Positions 1 to 4,890 of a DNA stretch of 9,961 bases are shown piece after piece; position 1 is the stretch's first letter, and every line of letters begins with the position of its first letter. The DNA comes from Thermococcales archaeon 44_46. GTDB lineage: Archaea; Methanobacteriota_B; Thermococci; Thermococcales; Thermococcaceae. The stretch is taken from NCBI GenBank assembly GCA_001507935.1, contig LGET01000045.1, forward strand, positions 1-9,961. Reading direction: 5' to 3'. Below the pieces are notes generated by a model. That model had not been told where the DNA came from and did not search any database. It saw only the letters and a list, made by a program, of their open reading frames with translations. The position numbers and the translations under genes were made by a program.

Positions 1-254
1 GCTATTTCCCTCTCGATCTCAATTATCCTCTTTCCCTGAGCCTTAACTCCAATTATAGCAGTAAGATCATAGCCAAGTTTAGCGTAATCTAATTTTGGGA
101 CAAACCCCCGGATAATCCCCTCTTCTTCAAGCCTCTTTATTCTGTTATACACCGTTCCCACAGCAACTCCCACTTTTTTCGCTATCTCCCTATAGGACAA
201 TCGGGCATCTTCCTGAAGAATAGAGATTATTTTTCTGTCCAACTCATCCACCAT
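1..254 (-). CDS. Lrp/AsnC family transcriptional regulator (N-terminal part, cut by window edge)
   Basis: The first 84 codons of a DNA-binding regulator of the Lrp/AsnC (feast/famine) family are present; the C-terminal ligand-sensing part lies outside the window. The protein begins MVDELDRKIISILQEDARLS. Residues 4-50 read as the classic Lrp helix-turn-helix: a first helix D-E-L-D-R-K-I-I, then YREIAKKVGVAVGTVYNRIK as the HTH, then RLEEEGIIRGF leading into the wing. Residues 58-72 (AKLGYDLTAIIGVKA) start the RAM/effector-domain beta strand. The ATG at 254-252 is chosen because GGTG lies 6 nt upstream and a TATA box about 35 nt upstream would give a leader of roughly 10 nt. The gene diverges from a tRNA gene. 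The regulated targets cannot be told from the sequence; family members often autoregulate. Confidence 0.93.
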   Translation of the reverse strand, partial: MVDELDRKIISILQEDARLSYREIAKKVGVAVGTVYNRIKRLEEEGIIRGFVPKLDYAKLGYDLTAIIGVKAQGKRIIEIEREI

Positions 255-284
255 CAGCCACACCAGAGAAAGTTTTGAATGGAA

Positions 285-293
285 GTTTAAATA
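285..293 (-). promoter_or_regulatory. TATA box of the Lrp/AsnC gene
   Basis: On the minus strand TATTTAAAC follows a purine-rich BRE-like AAAGGG. The predicted start is near 264, about 10 nt before the ATG, matching the short leaders seen across this window. Confidence 0.6.
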
Positions 294-306
294 CCCTTTG
301 ATTTCC

Positions 307-326
307 GTTAAACTATTTTGTTTAAC
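307..326. promoter_or_regulatory. Perfect inverted repeat between divergent promoters, candidate operator
   Basis: GTTAAAC, a 6 nt spacer (TATTTT) and GTTTAAC form a perfect 7 bp inverted repeat. It lies upstream of both the leftward Lrp/AsnC TATA box (285-293) and the rightward tRNA TATA box (about 332-339). A symmetric site beside an Lrp-family gene is a reasonable candidate for binding by the dimeric regulator, but AT-rich palindromes also arise by chance. Confidence 0.35.
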
Positions 327-331
327 AAAAG

Positions 332-339
332 ATTTATAA
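332..339 (+). promoter_or_regulatory. TATA box of tRNA-Arg
   Basis: ATTTATAA preceded by a purine-rich BRE-like AACAAAAG. Its centre is about 33 nt upstream of the mature tRNA 5' end, so transcription would start a few bases before the tRNA. Confidence 0.65.
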
Positions 340-368
340 GCCAGTGAGAGAGGATAGGAAACGGGAGT

Positions 369-446
369 GGACCGGTAGCCTAGCCAGGATAGGGCATCGG
401 CCTCCTAAGCCGAGGGTCCGGGGTTCAAATCCCCGCCGGTCCGCCA
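369..446 (+). tRNA. tRNA-Arg, anticodon CCT
   Basis: A complete cloverleaf can be drawn. The acceptor stem is GGACCGG (369-375) with CCGGTCC (436-442). The D stem is GCCT (378-381) with GGGC (392-395). The anticodon stem is TCGGC (397-401) with GCCGA (409-413) around loop CTCCTAA, giving anticodon CCT at 404-406, which reads AGG arginine codons. The T stem is CGGGG (419-423) with CCCCG (431-435) around TTCAAAT. G443 is the discriminator and CCA (444-446) is encoded. The variable loop is 5 nt and there is no intron. It has its own promoter, divergent from the Lrp/AsnC gene. Confidence 0.97.
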
Positions 447-569
447 TAAATTTGCTCTGTTCTGGAACTTTCTGATGCTATTATCAAGAACTCCTATTGA
501 AATTACAAAAACCGTTGAAAGTGCTGTTCTCAGAAAAGAGAAAAAGTTATAAGAGCAGTATAGAGTTTG
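447..569. other. Intergenic stretch between the tRNA and the first C/D box sRNA
   Basis: No convincing gene is visible. On the minus strand the T-rich run at about 547-534 (ACTTTTTCTCTTTT) is a good candidate terminator for the leftward sRNA. A plus-strand TATA-like AGTTATAAG at 545-553 has no evident gene downstream. Confidence 0.5.
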
Positions 570-625
570 TCTCAGGTGTGATGGCCTTCATCACCCTTCA
601 GTGCCGGGCCTCGACCATCATCGAC
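570..625 (-). ncRNA. C/D box guide sRNA 1 (2'-O-methylation guide)
   Basis: Read on the minus strand, this short segment has the four boxes of an archaeal double-guide C/D sRNA in order. Box C is ATGATGG (621-615, 6 of 7 to RTGATGA), followed by a 13 nt guide (614-602). Box D' is CTGA (601-598), then a 3 nt spacer, then box C' GTGATGA (594-588), a 12 nt guide (587-576) and box D CTGA (575-572). The core is 50 nt, the usual archaeal size. It has its own TATA box (654-647) about 25 nt upstream of the inferred start and a T-rich tract downstream. Such RNAs bind L7Ae, Nop5 and fibrillarin and direct methylation of rRNA or tRNA five bases upstream of D or D'. By that rule the target Gs would lie in UGCC-G-GGCC (D') and GUGU-G-AUGG (D). 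The RNA molecules carrying these targets were not identified. Confidence 0.85.
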
Positions 626-646
626 GTGTATACATTCTCCAGCAAA

Positions 647-654
647 GCTTAAAG
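647..654 (-). promoter_or_regulatory. TATA box of sRNA 1
   Basis: CTTTAAGC preceded by GAAACT (BRE-like) on the minus strand. The predicted start near 625 falls 4 nt before box C. It lies between the DUF835 stop codon and the sRNA, so the sRNA can be transcribed alone. Confidence 0.6.
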
Positions 655-692
655 AGTTTCGGGCTTTGGGTTTTCCCTGCTTCACCAGAGAT

Positions 693-1739
693 TCATAACA
701 GCATTCTCTTCAGAGTGTTTAACTCCTTCTCATCCCATGCTTTTTCATCGAGAACAACTATCAAAGCGCCCTCATAAGAAAGAACATAATCTCTGACTGA
801 CGCTATCATCTTTGCAACTGCTTTAAAGTCGTTATAAACCCTGAGAAATTCAAGACCCTCAAGCACAACAACACCTTTAACTCCTTTGTTCTTGGCTTCC
901 GTGAGGTATCTAAAAACAAGGTCGGTTATTTTGTATAAATCCGTAGGATAAATGACGTTTTCTCCCTCAATCGTGCTGAATTTGTAAGTGGTCCATCCTT
1001 CTGGCGAATTCAGACCCCTCATGAATGCGAGCACTGGATAGTCTTTTAAGCTCTCTTTCAAGTTCTCAAATTCCTCCGGAGATTCCAGATGAACTCCTCT
1101 TAATTCTGGAGTTTCGATGGTAGCGTTGGGAATTGTTTTGAAAAACCTCTCGCTGAAAATAATCTTATAGTATGAGAAGAAAGCTAAAAATGAAAACGAT
1201 AAGACTCCCAACGCAGCATAGGGAGAAAGTTCAGCAATTTCTCCACGAAATATGGGGTAAAGGGAAGTCATGAGAGACCCAAAGGCAAACAATAAACCCA
1301 TAATAACTATATTCCTGCCGTGAGTTCTTTTAAGGGATTCGACAAAAACAAAGGTAGCAAAGAGTCCAAAAATCCCGCCAATGACAAAACCGTCTTCAGG
1401 CTCAGTTTCTATAATGCTCTCGGCAATGCCAAAAACCATTACGGTAAGGGGGATCAAGTAAAGGGTCCTGAGGCGTAAGATACTTATGTTTCCATGCTCC
1501 TCTTTTAAAACTCCAAGAATGCCCAGAATTAAAAATCCCTGGGATAACCCTGCAAAAACGTTTGCCCAGTGTAGAGTAAAGAAAATACTAGATGTCACGG
1601 CTGCTATTGAAAAAAACCATGCGAGACCAAAAAATAGAGGAGATTTTCTTTTGCTTTTTAGAGATACATAGAGAAACAGTAATCCATTTAGGAAACCCAC
1701 TGAACTAAAGCCGTAAACAAAAGTCTCAGTAATGTCCAA
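693..1739 (-). CDS. Seven-helix membrane protein with C-terminal DUF835 domain
   Basis: A protein of 348 residues. The N-terminal half is strongly hydrophobic, with about seven membrane segments between residues 8 and 190, the first being FVYGFSSVGFLNGLLFLYVS. The C-terminal part, from about residue 220, is soluble and matches the archaeal DUF835 family, whose hallmark is a strand-plus-loop like GVVVLEGLEFLRVYNDF before the last helices. The family has no established biochemical role; the layout of a membrane sensor-like module plus a cytoplasmic domain suggests signalling, which is inference. The TTG at 1739 is chosen because GGGGTGGT (1750-1743) sits just upstream and a TATA box about 38 nt away fits a leader of about 13 nt. 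The farther ATG would start inside or upstream of that promoter and overlap the divergent gene region. No ATG or GTG is available nearby in frame. Confidence 0.85.
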   Translation of the reverse strand: MDITETFVYGFSSVGFLNGLLFLYVSLKSKRKSPLFFGLAWFFSIAAVTSSIFFTLHWANVFAGLSQGFLILGILGVLKEEHGNISILRLRTLYLIPLTVMVFGIAESIIETEPEDGFVIGGIFGLFATFVFVESLKRTHGRNIVIMGLLFAFGSLMTSLYPIFRGEIAELSPYAALGVLSFSFLAFFSYYKIIFSERFFKTIPNATIETPELRGVHLESPEEFENLKESLKDYPVLAFMRGLNSPEGWTTYKFSTIEGENVIYPTDLYKITDLVFRYLTEAKNKGVKGVVVLEGLEFLRVYNDFKAVAKMIASVRDYVLSYEGALIVVLDEKAWDEKELNTLKRMLL

Positions 1740-1772
1740 TGTACCACCCCAAATTACTAAATAGCGTTTTAA

Positions 1773-1782
1773 ACATATAAAA
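1773..1782 (-). promoter_or_regulatory. TATA box of the DUF835 gene
   Basis: CTTTTATATG on the minus strand, with a predicted start near 1752 immediately before the GGGGTGGT ribosome binding site. The complementary CATATAAAAG could equally act as a TATA element towards the divergent ubiquitin-like gene. Confidence 0.55.
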
Positions 1783-1805
1783 GTTATGCTTGTCCGTTTC
1801 GACAA

Positions 1806-1815
1806 AGTTAAAAAG
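1806..1815 (+). promoter_or_regulatory. Likely TATA box of the ubiquitin-like gene
   Basis: AGTTAAAAAG with a start predicted near 1836, exactly where the GGTGAT ribosome binding site of the downstream GTG start begins. The alternative TATA-like element at 1773-1782 would give a leader of about 43 nt. Confidence 0.45.
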
Positions 1816-1845
1816 CTCCGTGCTCATGATTCCCCGGTGATAGCA

Positions 1846-2049
1846 GTGATCAGGATTAAGGTTATTGGAAGGAAAATAGAAAAGGAGATAGAGTATCAAA
1901 AAGGCATGAAGGTCAAAGATGTTCTTAGAGAAGTGGGATTTAACACAGAAAGTGCCATAGCCAAAGTAAATGGAAAAGTAGCCCTGGAAGACGACCCAGT
2001 AAAGGATGGCGACTATGTAGAAGTAATCCCGGTCGTTTCGGGAGGTTAA
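1846..2049 (+). CDS. Ubiquitin-like small protein of the MoaD/ThiS/SAMP type
   Basis: A 67-residue beta-grasp protein ending in V-V-S-G-G. The C-terminal diglycine (G66-G67) is the hallmark of sulfur-carrier proteins (MoaD, ThiS) and archaeal ubiquitin-like modifiers (SAMPs), which are adenylated by an E1-like enzyme and then either thiocarboxylated or joined to lysines. The N-terminal strand IRIKVIGRKIEKEI, the helix MKVKDVLREVGF and the segment LEDDPVKDGDYVEVIPVVSGG fit the fold. The GTG at 1846 is preferred because GGTGATAGCA places a ribosome binding site (1836-1841) 4 nt upstream; ATG 1786 and GTG 1837 lack one and add residues unlike the family. No E1, MoaE or thiamine gene is next to it, so whether it serves molybdopterin, tRNA thiolation or protein modification cannot be decided here. 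It converges on the aminotransferase, with 14 bp between them. Confidence 0.88.
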   Translation: MIRIKVIGRKIEKEIEYQKGMKVKDVLREVGFNTESAIAKVNGKVALEDDPVKDGDYVEVIPVVSGG

Positions 2050-2063
2050 AAAGAAAGGAAAAA
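2048..2063 (-). terminator. T-rich terminator of alanine aminotransferase
   Basis: Directly after the aminotransferase stop the minus strand reads TTTTTCCTTTCTTTTT, the oligo-T type of intrinsic terminator used by Thermococcales. It overlaps the end of the convergent ubiquitin-like gene. Confidence 0.6.
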
Positions 2064-3257
2064 TCATCCAAGCCTTTCTTTCATAAACTTCTCCAGGTTG
2101 TCCATAGCCTCTTCTAACACTGGAACCGGAGCTAAGAATATTGAGCGGAAGTGCATCTCCCCACCTTCACCGAAGCCGGAGCCGTGGACAAAGAGCACGT
2201 GGGCGTTGTGGAGAACATCGAGAACGAACTCCTTGTCGCTCTTCCATGGCCCTTCTTCAATTTTGGGGAAGATGTAGAACGCTCCCTGCGGCTTCTGGGT
2301 GCTTATTCCGGGCATCTCATTAAGGCGCTTGTAGATGTAGTCTCTTCTCTCTTTCAGCTTTGCCATGTATTCCTCGAGATAATCCATTGGGCCCCTAAGG
2401 CCAGCGATTGCCGCTTTTTGAGCCGGAGTGTTTGGACAGAGCCTCAACCTCGCGAGCTTCCCTATTGCCTCCCTAACTTCAGCAAGCTTATTCTCTGGAT
2501 CCACGAAGTACATATAGCCCAATCTCCATCCCGTCGCAAAGTAAACCTTTGAGAGACCGTTCATGACTATTACGGGCACATCCTTTGTTAACGAGCCCGG
2601 AGAAACGTGCTTTCCTTCATAAGTCATAAGGTCGTAAATCTCATCGCTTATTACTGGCAGACCATACTCACCGGCGAGGTCTATTATCTCCTGAAGGGTC
2701 TTCTTTCCATAGAGGGCTCCAGTGGGGTTGTTTGGGTTTATAACAACTATTGCTTTCGTTTTTTCGGTTATCTTTTTCCTCATGTCATCTATATCAGGCT
2801 GCCAGCCCTCTTCTTCAATTGTTCTGTAAGCCTTGGGGACACCGCCATAGAACTTTACAAGCCCAACGTATGGCGGGTAGCTTGGTCCGGGGATTAATAT
2901 CTCTTCTCCCCCCTCGATGAGTGCCCCGAAGACAAACTGCAGGGCCTCGGTAACGGCAGCTGTAACCTGGACATCCTCTGGAGTAATGTCCACGCCGTTC
3001 TTTTTCTTTTCCCTCTCCACGATAGCTTCCCTGAGCTCTCTTTCTCCCTCACTGTCACTGTAATAGTTGTGACCTTCCATTATTGCTTCGCAATATGCCT
3101 TTTTCATGTGTTCCGGTGGTTGAAAATCAAACTTTACCGGGTCACCTATGTTTAGCTTGATAATCTTTATTCCCTGCTTTTCAAGCTCCCTTGCGGGCAG
3201 AACAACATCTCTAATAGCATATTCAATACCCAATGCCCGTTTTGATGCCTTAATCAT
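2064..3257 (-). CDS. aat: Alanine aminotransferase (PLP-dependent, class I/II)
   Basis: A 397-residue fold-type I aminotransferase that closely follows the recalled P. furiosus alanine aminotransferase, including the segments IEYAIRDVVLPARELEK, LNIGDPVKFDFQPPEH and NAHVLFVHGSGFGE. It exchanges amino groups between alanine/2-oxoglutarate and pyruvate/glutamate in the cytoplasm, using pyridoxal phosphate. Visible active-site features are NPNNPTG (174-180), the D205-x-x-Y208 pair, the Schiff-base lysine K237 in G-L-S-K-V-Y, R245 in the G-W-R-L-G motif, and R371 for the substrate carboxylate. Full length for the family. The ATG at 3257 is chosen because GGAGGTG ends 6 nt before it; the GTG three codons upstream lies inside that site. 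In Thermococcales the enzyme supports alanine production when reductant is in excess. Single-gene unit with its own promoter and terminator. Confidence 0.93.
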   Translation of the reverse strand: MIKASKRALGIEYAIRDVVLPARELEKQGIKIIKLNIGDPVKFDFQPPEHMKKAYCEAIMEGHNYYSDSEGERELREAIVEREKKKNGVDITPEDVQVTAAVTEALQFVFGALIEGGEEILIPGPSYPPYVGLVKFYGGVPKAYRTIEEEGWQPDIDDMRKKITEKTKAIVVINPNNPTGALYGKKTLQEIIDLAGEYGLPVISDEIYDLMTYEGKHVSPGSLTKDVPVIVMNGLSKVYFATGWRLGYMYFVDPENKLAEVREAIGKLARLRLCPNTPAQKAAIAGLRGPMDYLEEYMAKLKERRDYIYKRLNEMPGISTQKPQGAFYIFPKIEEGPWKSDKEFVLDVLHNAHVLFVHGSGFGEGGEMHFRSIFLAPVPVLEEAMDNLEKFMKERLG

Positions 3258-3263
3258 CAGCGA

Positions 3264-3270
3264 CACCTCC
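3264..3270 (-). promoter_or_regulatory. Strong ribosome binding site deciding the aminotransferase start
   Basis: GGAGGTG on the minus strand with 6 nt to the ATG at 3257. It excludes the GTG at 3266, which is part of the site itself. Confidence 0.75.
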
Positions 3271-3300
3271 GTAGGAATCAGAGAAATGTTGTTTTATGAG

Positions 3301-3308
3301 CATAAAAA
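3301..3308 (-). promoter_or_regulatory. TATA box of alanine aminotransferase
   Basis: TTTTTATG after purine-rich GGAAAAA on the minus strand. The predicted start is near 3279, giving a leader of about 22 nt that includes the ribosome binding site. Confidence 0.5.
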
Positions 3309-3343
3309 TTTTTCCTAGCATGGGCTTCACGTTTTTGGGATAG

Positions 3344-3352
3344 CTTTAAAAG
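3344..3352 (+). promoter_or_regulatory. TATA box of sRNA 2
   Basis: CTTTAAAAG on the plus strand. Its centre is about 25 nt upstream of the inferred RNA start (3373), which is 5 nt before box C. Distance and sequence closely resemble the sRNA 1 promoter (CTTTAAGC). Confidence 0.6.
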
Positions 3353-3372
3353 AAGGAAAGCATAGCTACTTC

Positions 3373-3430
3373 AGGCGATGACGATTAGCAAGCATGCTGA
3401 GAAGTGATGACGTGAACACCCTCCGAGCCC
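3373..3430 (+). ncRNA. C/D box guide sRNA 2 (2'-O-methylation guide)
   Basis: The plus strand carries box C ATGACGA (3378-3384, 6 of 7), a 12 nt guide (3385-3396), box D' CTGA (3397-3400), a 3 nt spacer GAA, box C' GTGATGA (3404-3410), a second 12 nt guide (3411-3422) and box D CCGA (3423-3426, one change from CTGA). Both guide lengths are the archaeal optimum. The core is 49 nt. A TATA box lies at the right distance upstream and a TTTTCT run (3430-3435) follows as a possible terminator. Applying the D+5 rule, the RNA would methylate a C within CAUG-C-UUGCUAA (D') and a U within AGGG-U-GUUCACG (D); the carrier RNA is not identified. An alternative box C, GCGATGA at 3375-3381, would give a 15 nt spacing and is less likely. 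Confidence 0.85.
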
Positions 3431-3455
3431 TTTTCTAAACTTACAAAAGCATATA

Positions 3456-3475
3456 GAAAATTAAAAATATCAGAA
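3456..3475 (-). terminator. T-rich terminator of hypCD
   Basis: After the hypD stop the minus strand has runs of T (TATTTTTAATTTTC), typical of Thermococcales transcription ends. It lies about 30 bp beyond the convergent sRNA 2. Confidence 0.5.
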
Positions 3476-4585
3476 TCAAAAGAGCGCCCCGTATTTGTAG
3501 AATATCTGGCAGGTTCCTTCATAGGAGACCATACACGGCCCAACCGGGTTTCTTGGGGTACACTTCTTTCCAAAGAGGGGACATTGCGTTGGCAACGCCA
3601 GTCCCCTAAGCACTGCCCCGCATATACATCCCTTCTCCAGCTCGGGCAGCTCTGGGGGTTTGACCTTGTAAAAGGTTCTTATTTCATAGTCCTTGTACTC
3701 TTCTTTGAGTTCTAAGCCGCTCTTTGGTATTACTCCTAGAGCTCTCCACTTCGCGTCAACTATATCAAAAAGGGACTCTATCGCTTTTTGGGCTTCAACG
3801 TTTCCTTCGTACTTTACAACCCTCGTGTACTGGTTTTCTATTTTTACCTCTCCCTTTCTTATCATCCTCAGGAGCATGAATACCCCCATGAGAAAATCAA
3901 CGGGCTCAAACCCTGCAACCACTTGCGGGACTCCATATTCTTTTGTTATGTACTCCCATCCCTTGACTCCTATTATCGTCGAAACGTGTCCCGGGTCGAT
4001 AAGGCCGTCAAATACAGTCCCCTGCTTAATTAACGCCTCAACTGCTGGAGGAGTTAAGCGGTGAACTGAGTATATTTTGAAGTTCTCTATCTCCTTCTCG
4101 ATTGCTTCTCTTAGTATGCCCGCGGCTGGAGCGGTGGTTGTTTCAAACCCCGGAGAGAAGTGAACCACGAGTTTGTCTTTCTCTTTGAGCGCTATCTTAT
4201 AGGAATCGTAAATCGAATAAACAATTCTGACATCAAACCCCTCGCTCTTCAAGTCGGCAAAACTCCCTACGGCTGTGGGAATTTTATACATGTCTCCAAA
4301 AGTTGTAAGGATTATCTCCTCTCCTTCTTCTCTCGCCTTCCGCATTATCTCCATCATAGCCGCTATATCTTCCGCCGGAGTTATACAAACAGGGCATCCC
4401 GGACCGCTCATCACTTTAACGTTCTCCGGCAGAAGAGACCTTATTCCACTTCGCGTTACTGTGTCTTCATGGGTACCACAGACGTGCATTAGCTTTACTT
4501 CTCTGCCTATTTTCTTCGCCTCCCGCCTTATACCCTGGAGAATCTTTTGGGCCAACTCCCTATCGTGAAAAATCGAGAGCTCCAT
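3476..4585 (-). CDS. hypD: Hydrogenase maturation protein HypD
   Basis: A 369-residue iron-sulfur protein that, with HypC, forms the scaffold on which the Fe(CN)2CO group of [NiFe] hydrogenase is built; cyanide arrives via HypE/HypF. Family signatures are complete: C36-G-T-H-E (36-40), G-P-G-C64-P-V-C67 (61-67), F-S-P-G-F-E-T-T (143-150), and a C-terminal cysteine-rich stretch with C320, C322, C335, C342, C351 and C359 that supplies the [4Fe-4S] ligands. Length matches archaeal HypD. The ATG at 4585 is preferred over the GTG two codons earlier, because GGAGGAG lies just upstream at a normal distance from the ATG and overlaps the GTG. The start falls 2 nt after the hypC stop, so the pair is one operon with probable translational coupling. 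No hydrogenase structural gene is in the window. Confidence 0.97.
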   Translation of the reverse strand: MELSIFHDRELAQKILQGIRREAKKIGREVKLMHVCGTHEDTVTRSGIRSLLPENVKVMSGPGCPVCITPAEDIAAMMEIMRKAREEGEEIILTTFGDMYKIPTAVGSFADLKSEGFDVRIVYSIYDSYKIALKEKDKLVVHFSPGFETTTAPAAGILREAIEKEIENFKIYSVHRLTPPAVEALIKQGTVFDGLIDPGHVSTIIGVKGWEYITKEYGVPQVVAGFEPVDFLMGVFMLLRMIRKGEVKIENQYTRVVKYEGNVEAQKAIESLFDIVDAKWRALGVIPKSGLELKEEYKDYEIRTFYKVKPPELPELEKGCICGAVLRGLALPTQCPLFGKKCTPRNPVGPCMVSYEGTCQIFYKYGALF

Positions 4586-4587
4586 TC

Positions 4588-4812
4588 TCACTCCTCCATA
4601 GCTTTCATGACCTCTTCCCAGGCTTTTAAGCTCTCAAGGGCTGTCTTTTCGTCCAATTTTTCAATAGCGAATCCGGTATGTACTATAACGTAATCGCCAA
4701 CTTTAACATCCTTAACAAAGTCTATGCGTGCTTCTCTCCTAATCCCGCCAAAATCAACTATTGCGACGTTATCTTTAATTTCAACTACCTTAGCAGGCAT
4801 TGCCAAACACAT
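4588..4812 (-). CDS. hypC: Hydrogenase maturation chaperone HypC
   Basis: A 74-residue HypC/HupF protein beginning M-C-L-A-M-P-A. The essential Cys2, exposed after removal of the initiator Met, binds the iron centre together with HypD and delivers it to the hydrogenase large-subunit precursor. The rest is the expected small OB-like beta barrel (VVEIKDNVAIVDFGGIRREA, then VKVGDYVIVHTGFAIEKLDE) followed by a C-terminal helix. Length is normal. The ribosome binding site AGGTGGGG (4824-4817) stands 4 nt before the ATG. A TATA box about 39 nt upstream of the ATG makes this the first gene of a hypC-hypD unit, although read-through from the aldolase gene 78 bp upstream is possible. Confidence 0.97.
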   Translation of the reverse strand: MCLAMPAKVVEIKDNVAIVDFGGIRREARIDFVKDVKVGDYVIVHTGFAIEKLDEKTALESLKAWEEVMKAMEE

Positions 4813-4846
4813 TTTTCCCCACCTAATAAAAACTACAGGAGGAGGT

Positions 4847-4856
4847 CTTTTAATTC
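4847..4856 (-). promoter_or_regulatory. TATA box of hypCD
   Basis: GAATTAAAAG on the minus strand after CAAAAA. The predicted start near 4826 gives a leader of about 14 nt. Confidence 0.55.
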
Positions 4857-4890
4857 TTTTTGAACCTAAGGTTGCTCACGGATTTGTGCA

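Noticed and set aside
545..553. TATA-like AGTTATAAG on the plus strand
   Set aside because: No gene follows on the plus strand; the region beyond is explained by the minus-strand sRNA.
447..692. Possible CRISPR repeat or mobile element remnant after the tRNA
   Set aside because: No direct repeats with regular spacing, no duplicated tRNA 3' end and no integrase fragment are visible; the structured part is the C/D box sRNA.
1726..2067. A 113-codon minus-strand frame across the DUF835 start and the ubiquitin-like gene
   Set aside because: It is antisense to a recognisable ubiquitin-like protein, has no family resemblance and no ribosome binding site; it is a shadow.
2141..2897. Several plus-strand frames antisense to alanine aminotransferase
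   Set aside because: The opposite strand encodes a full, motif-complete enzyme; these frames have low-quality composition and no start signals.
3385..3573. A 62-codon minus-strand frame spanning the hypD end and sRNA 2
   Set aside because: It overlaps the hypD 3' end in another frame and the guide RNA on the other strand, and has no supporting start signal.
3693..4568. Plus-strand frames of 81-123 codons opposite hypD
   Set aside because: Shadows of a highly conserved maturation protein.
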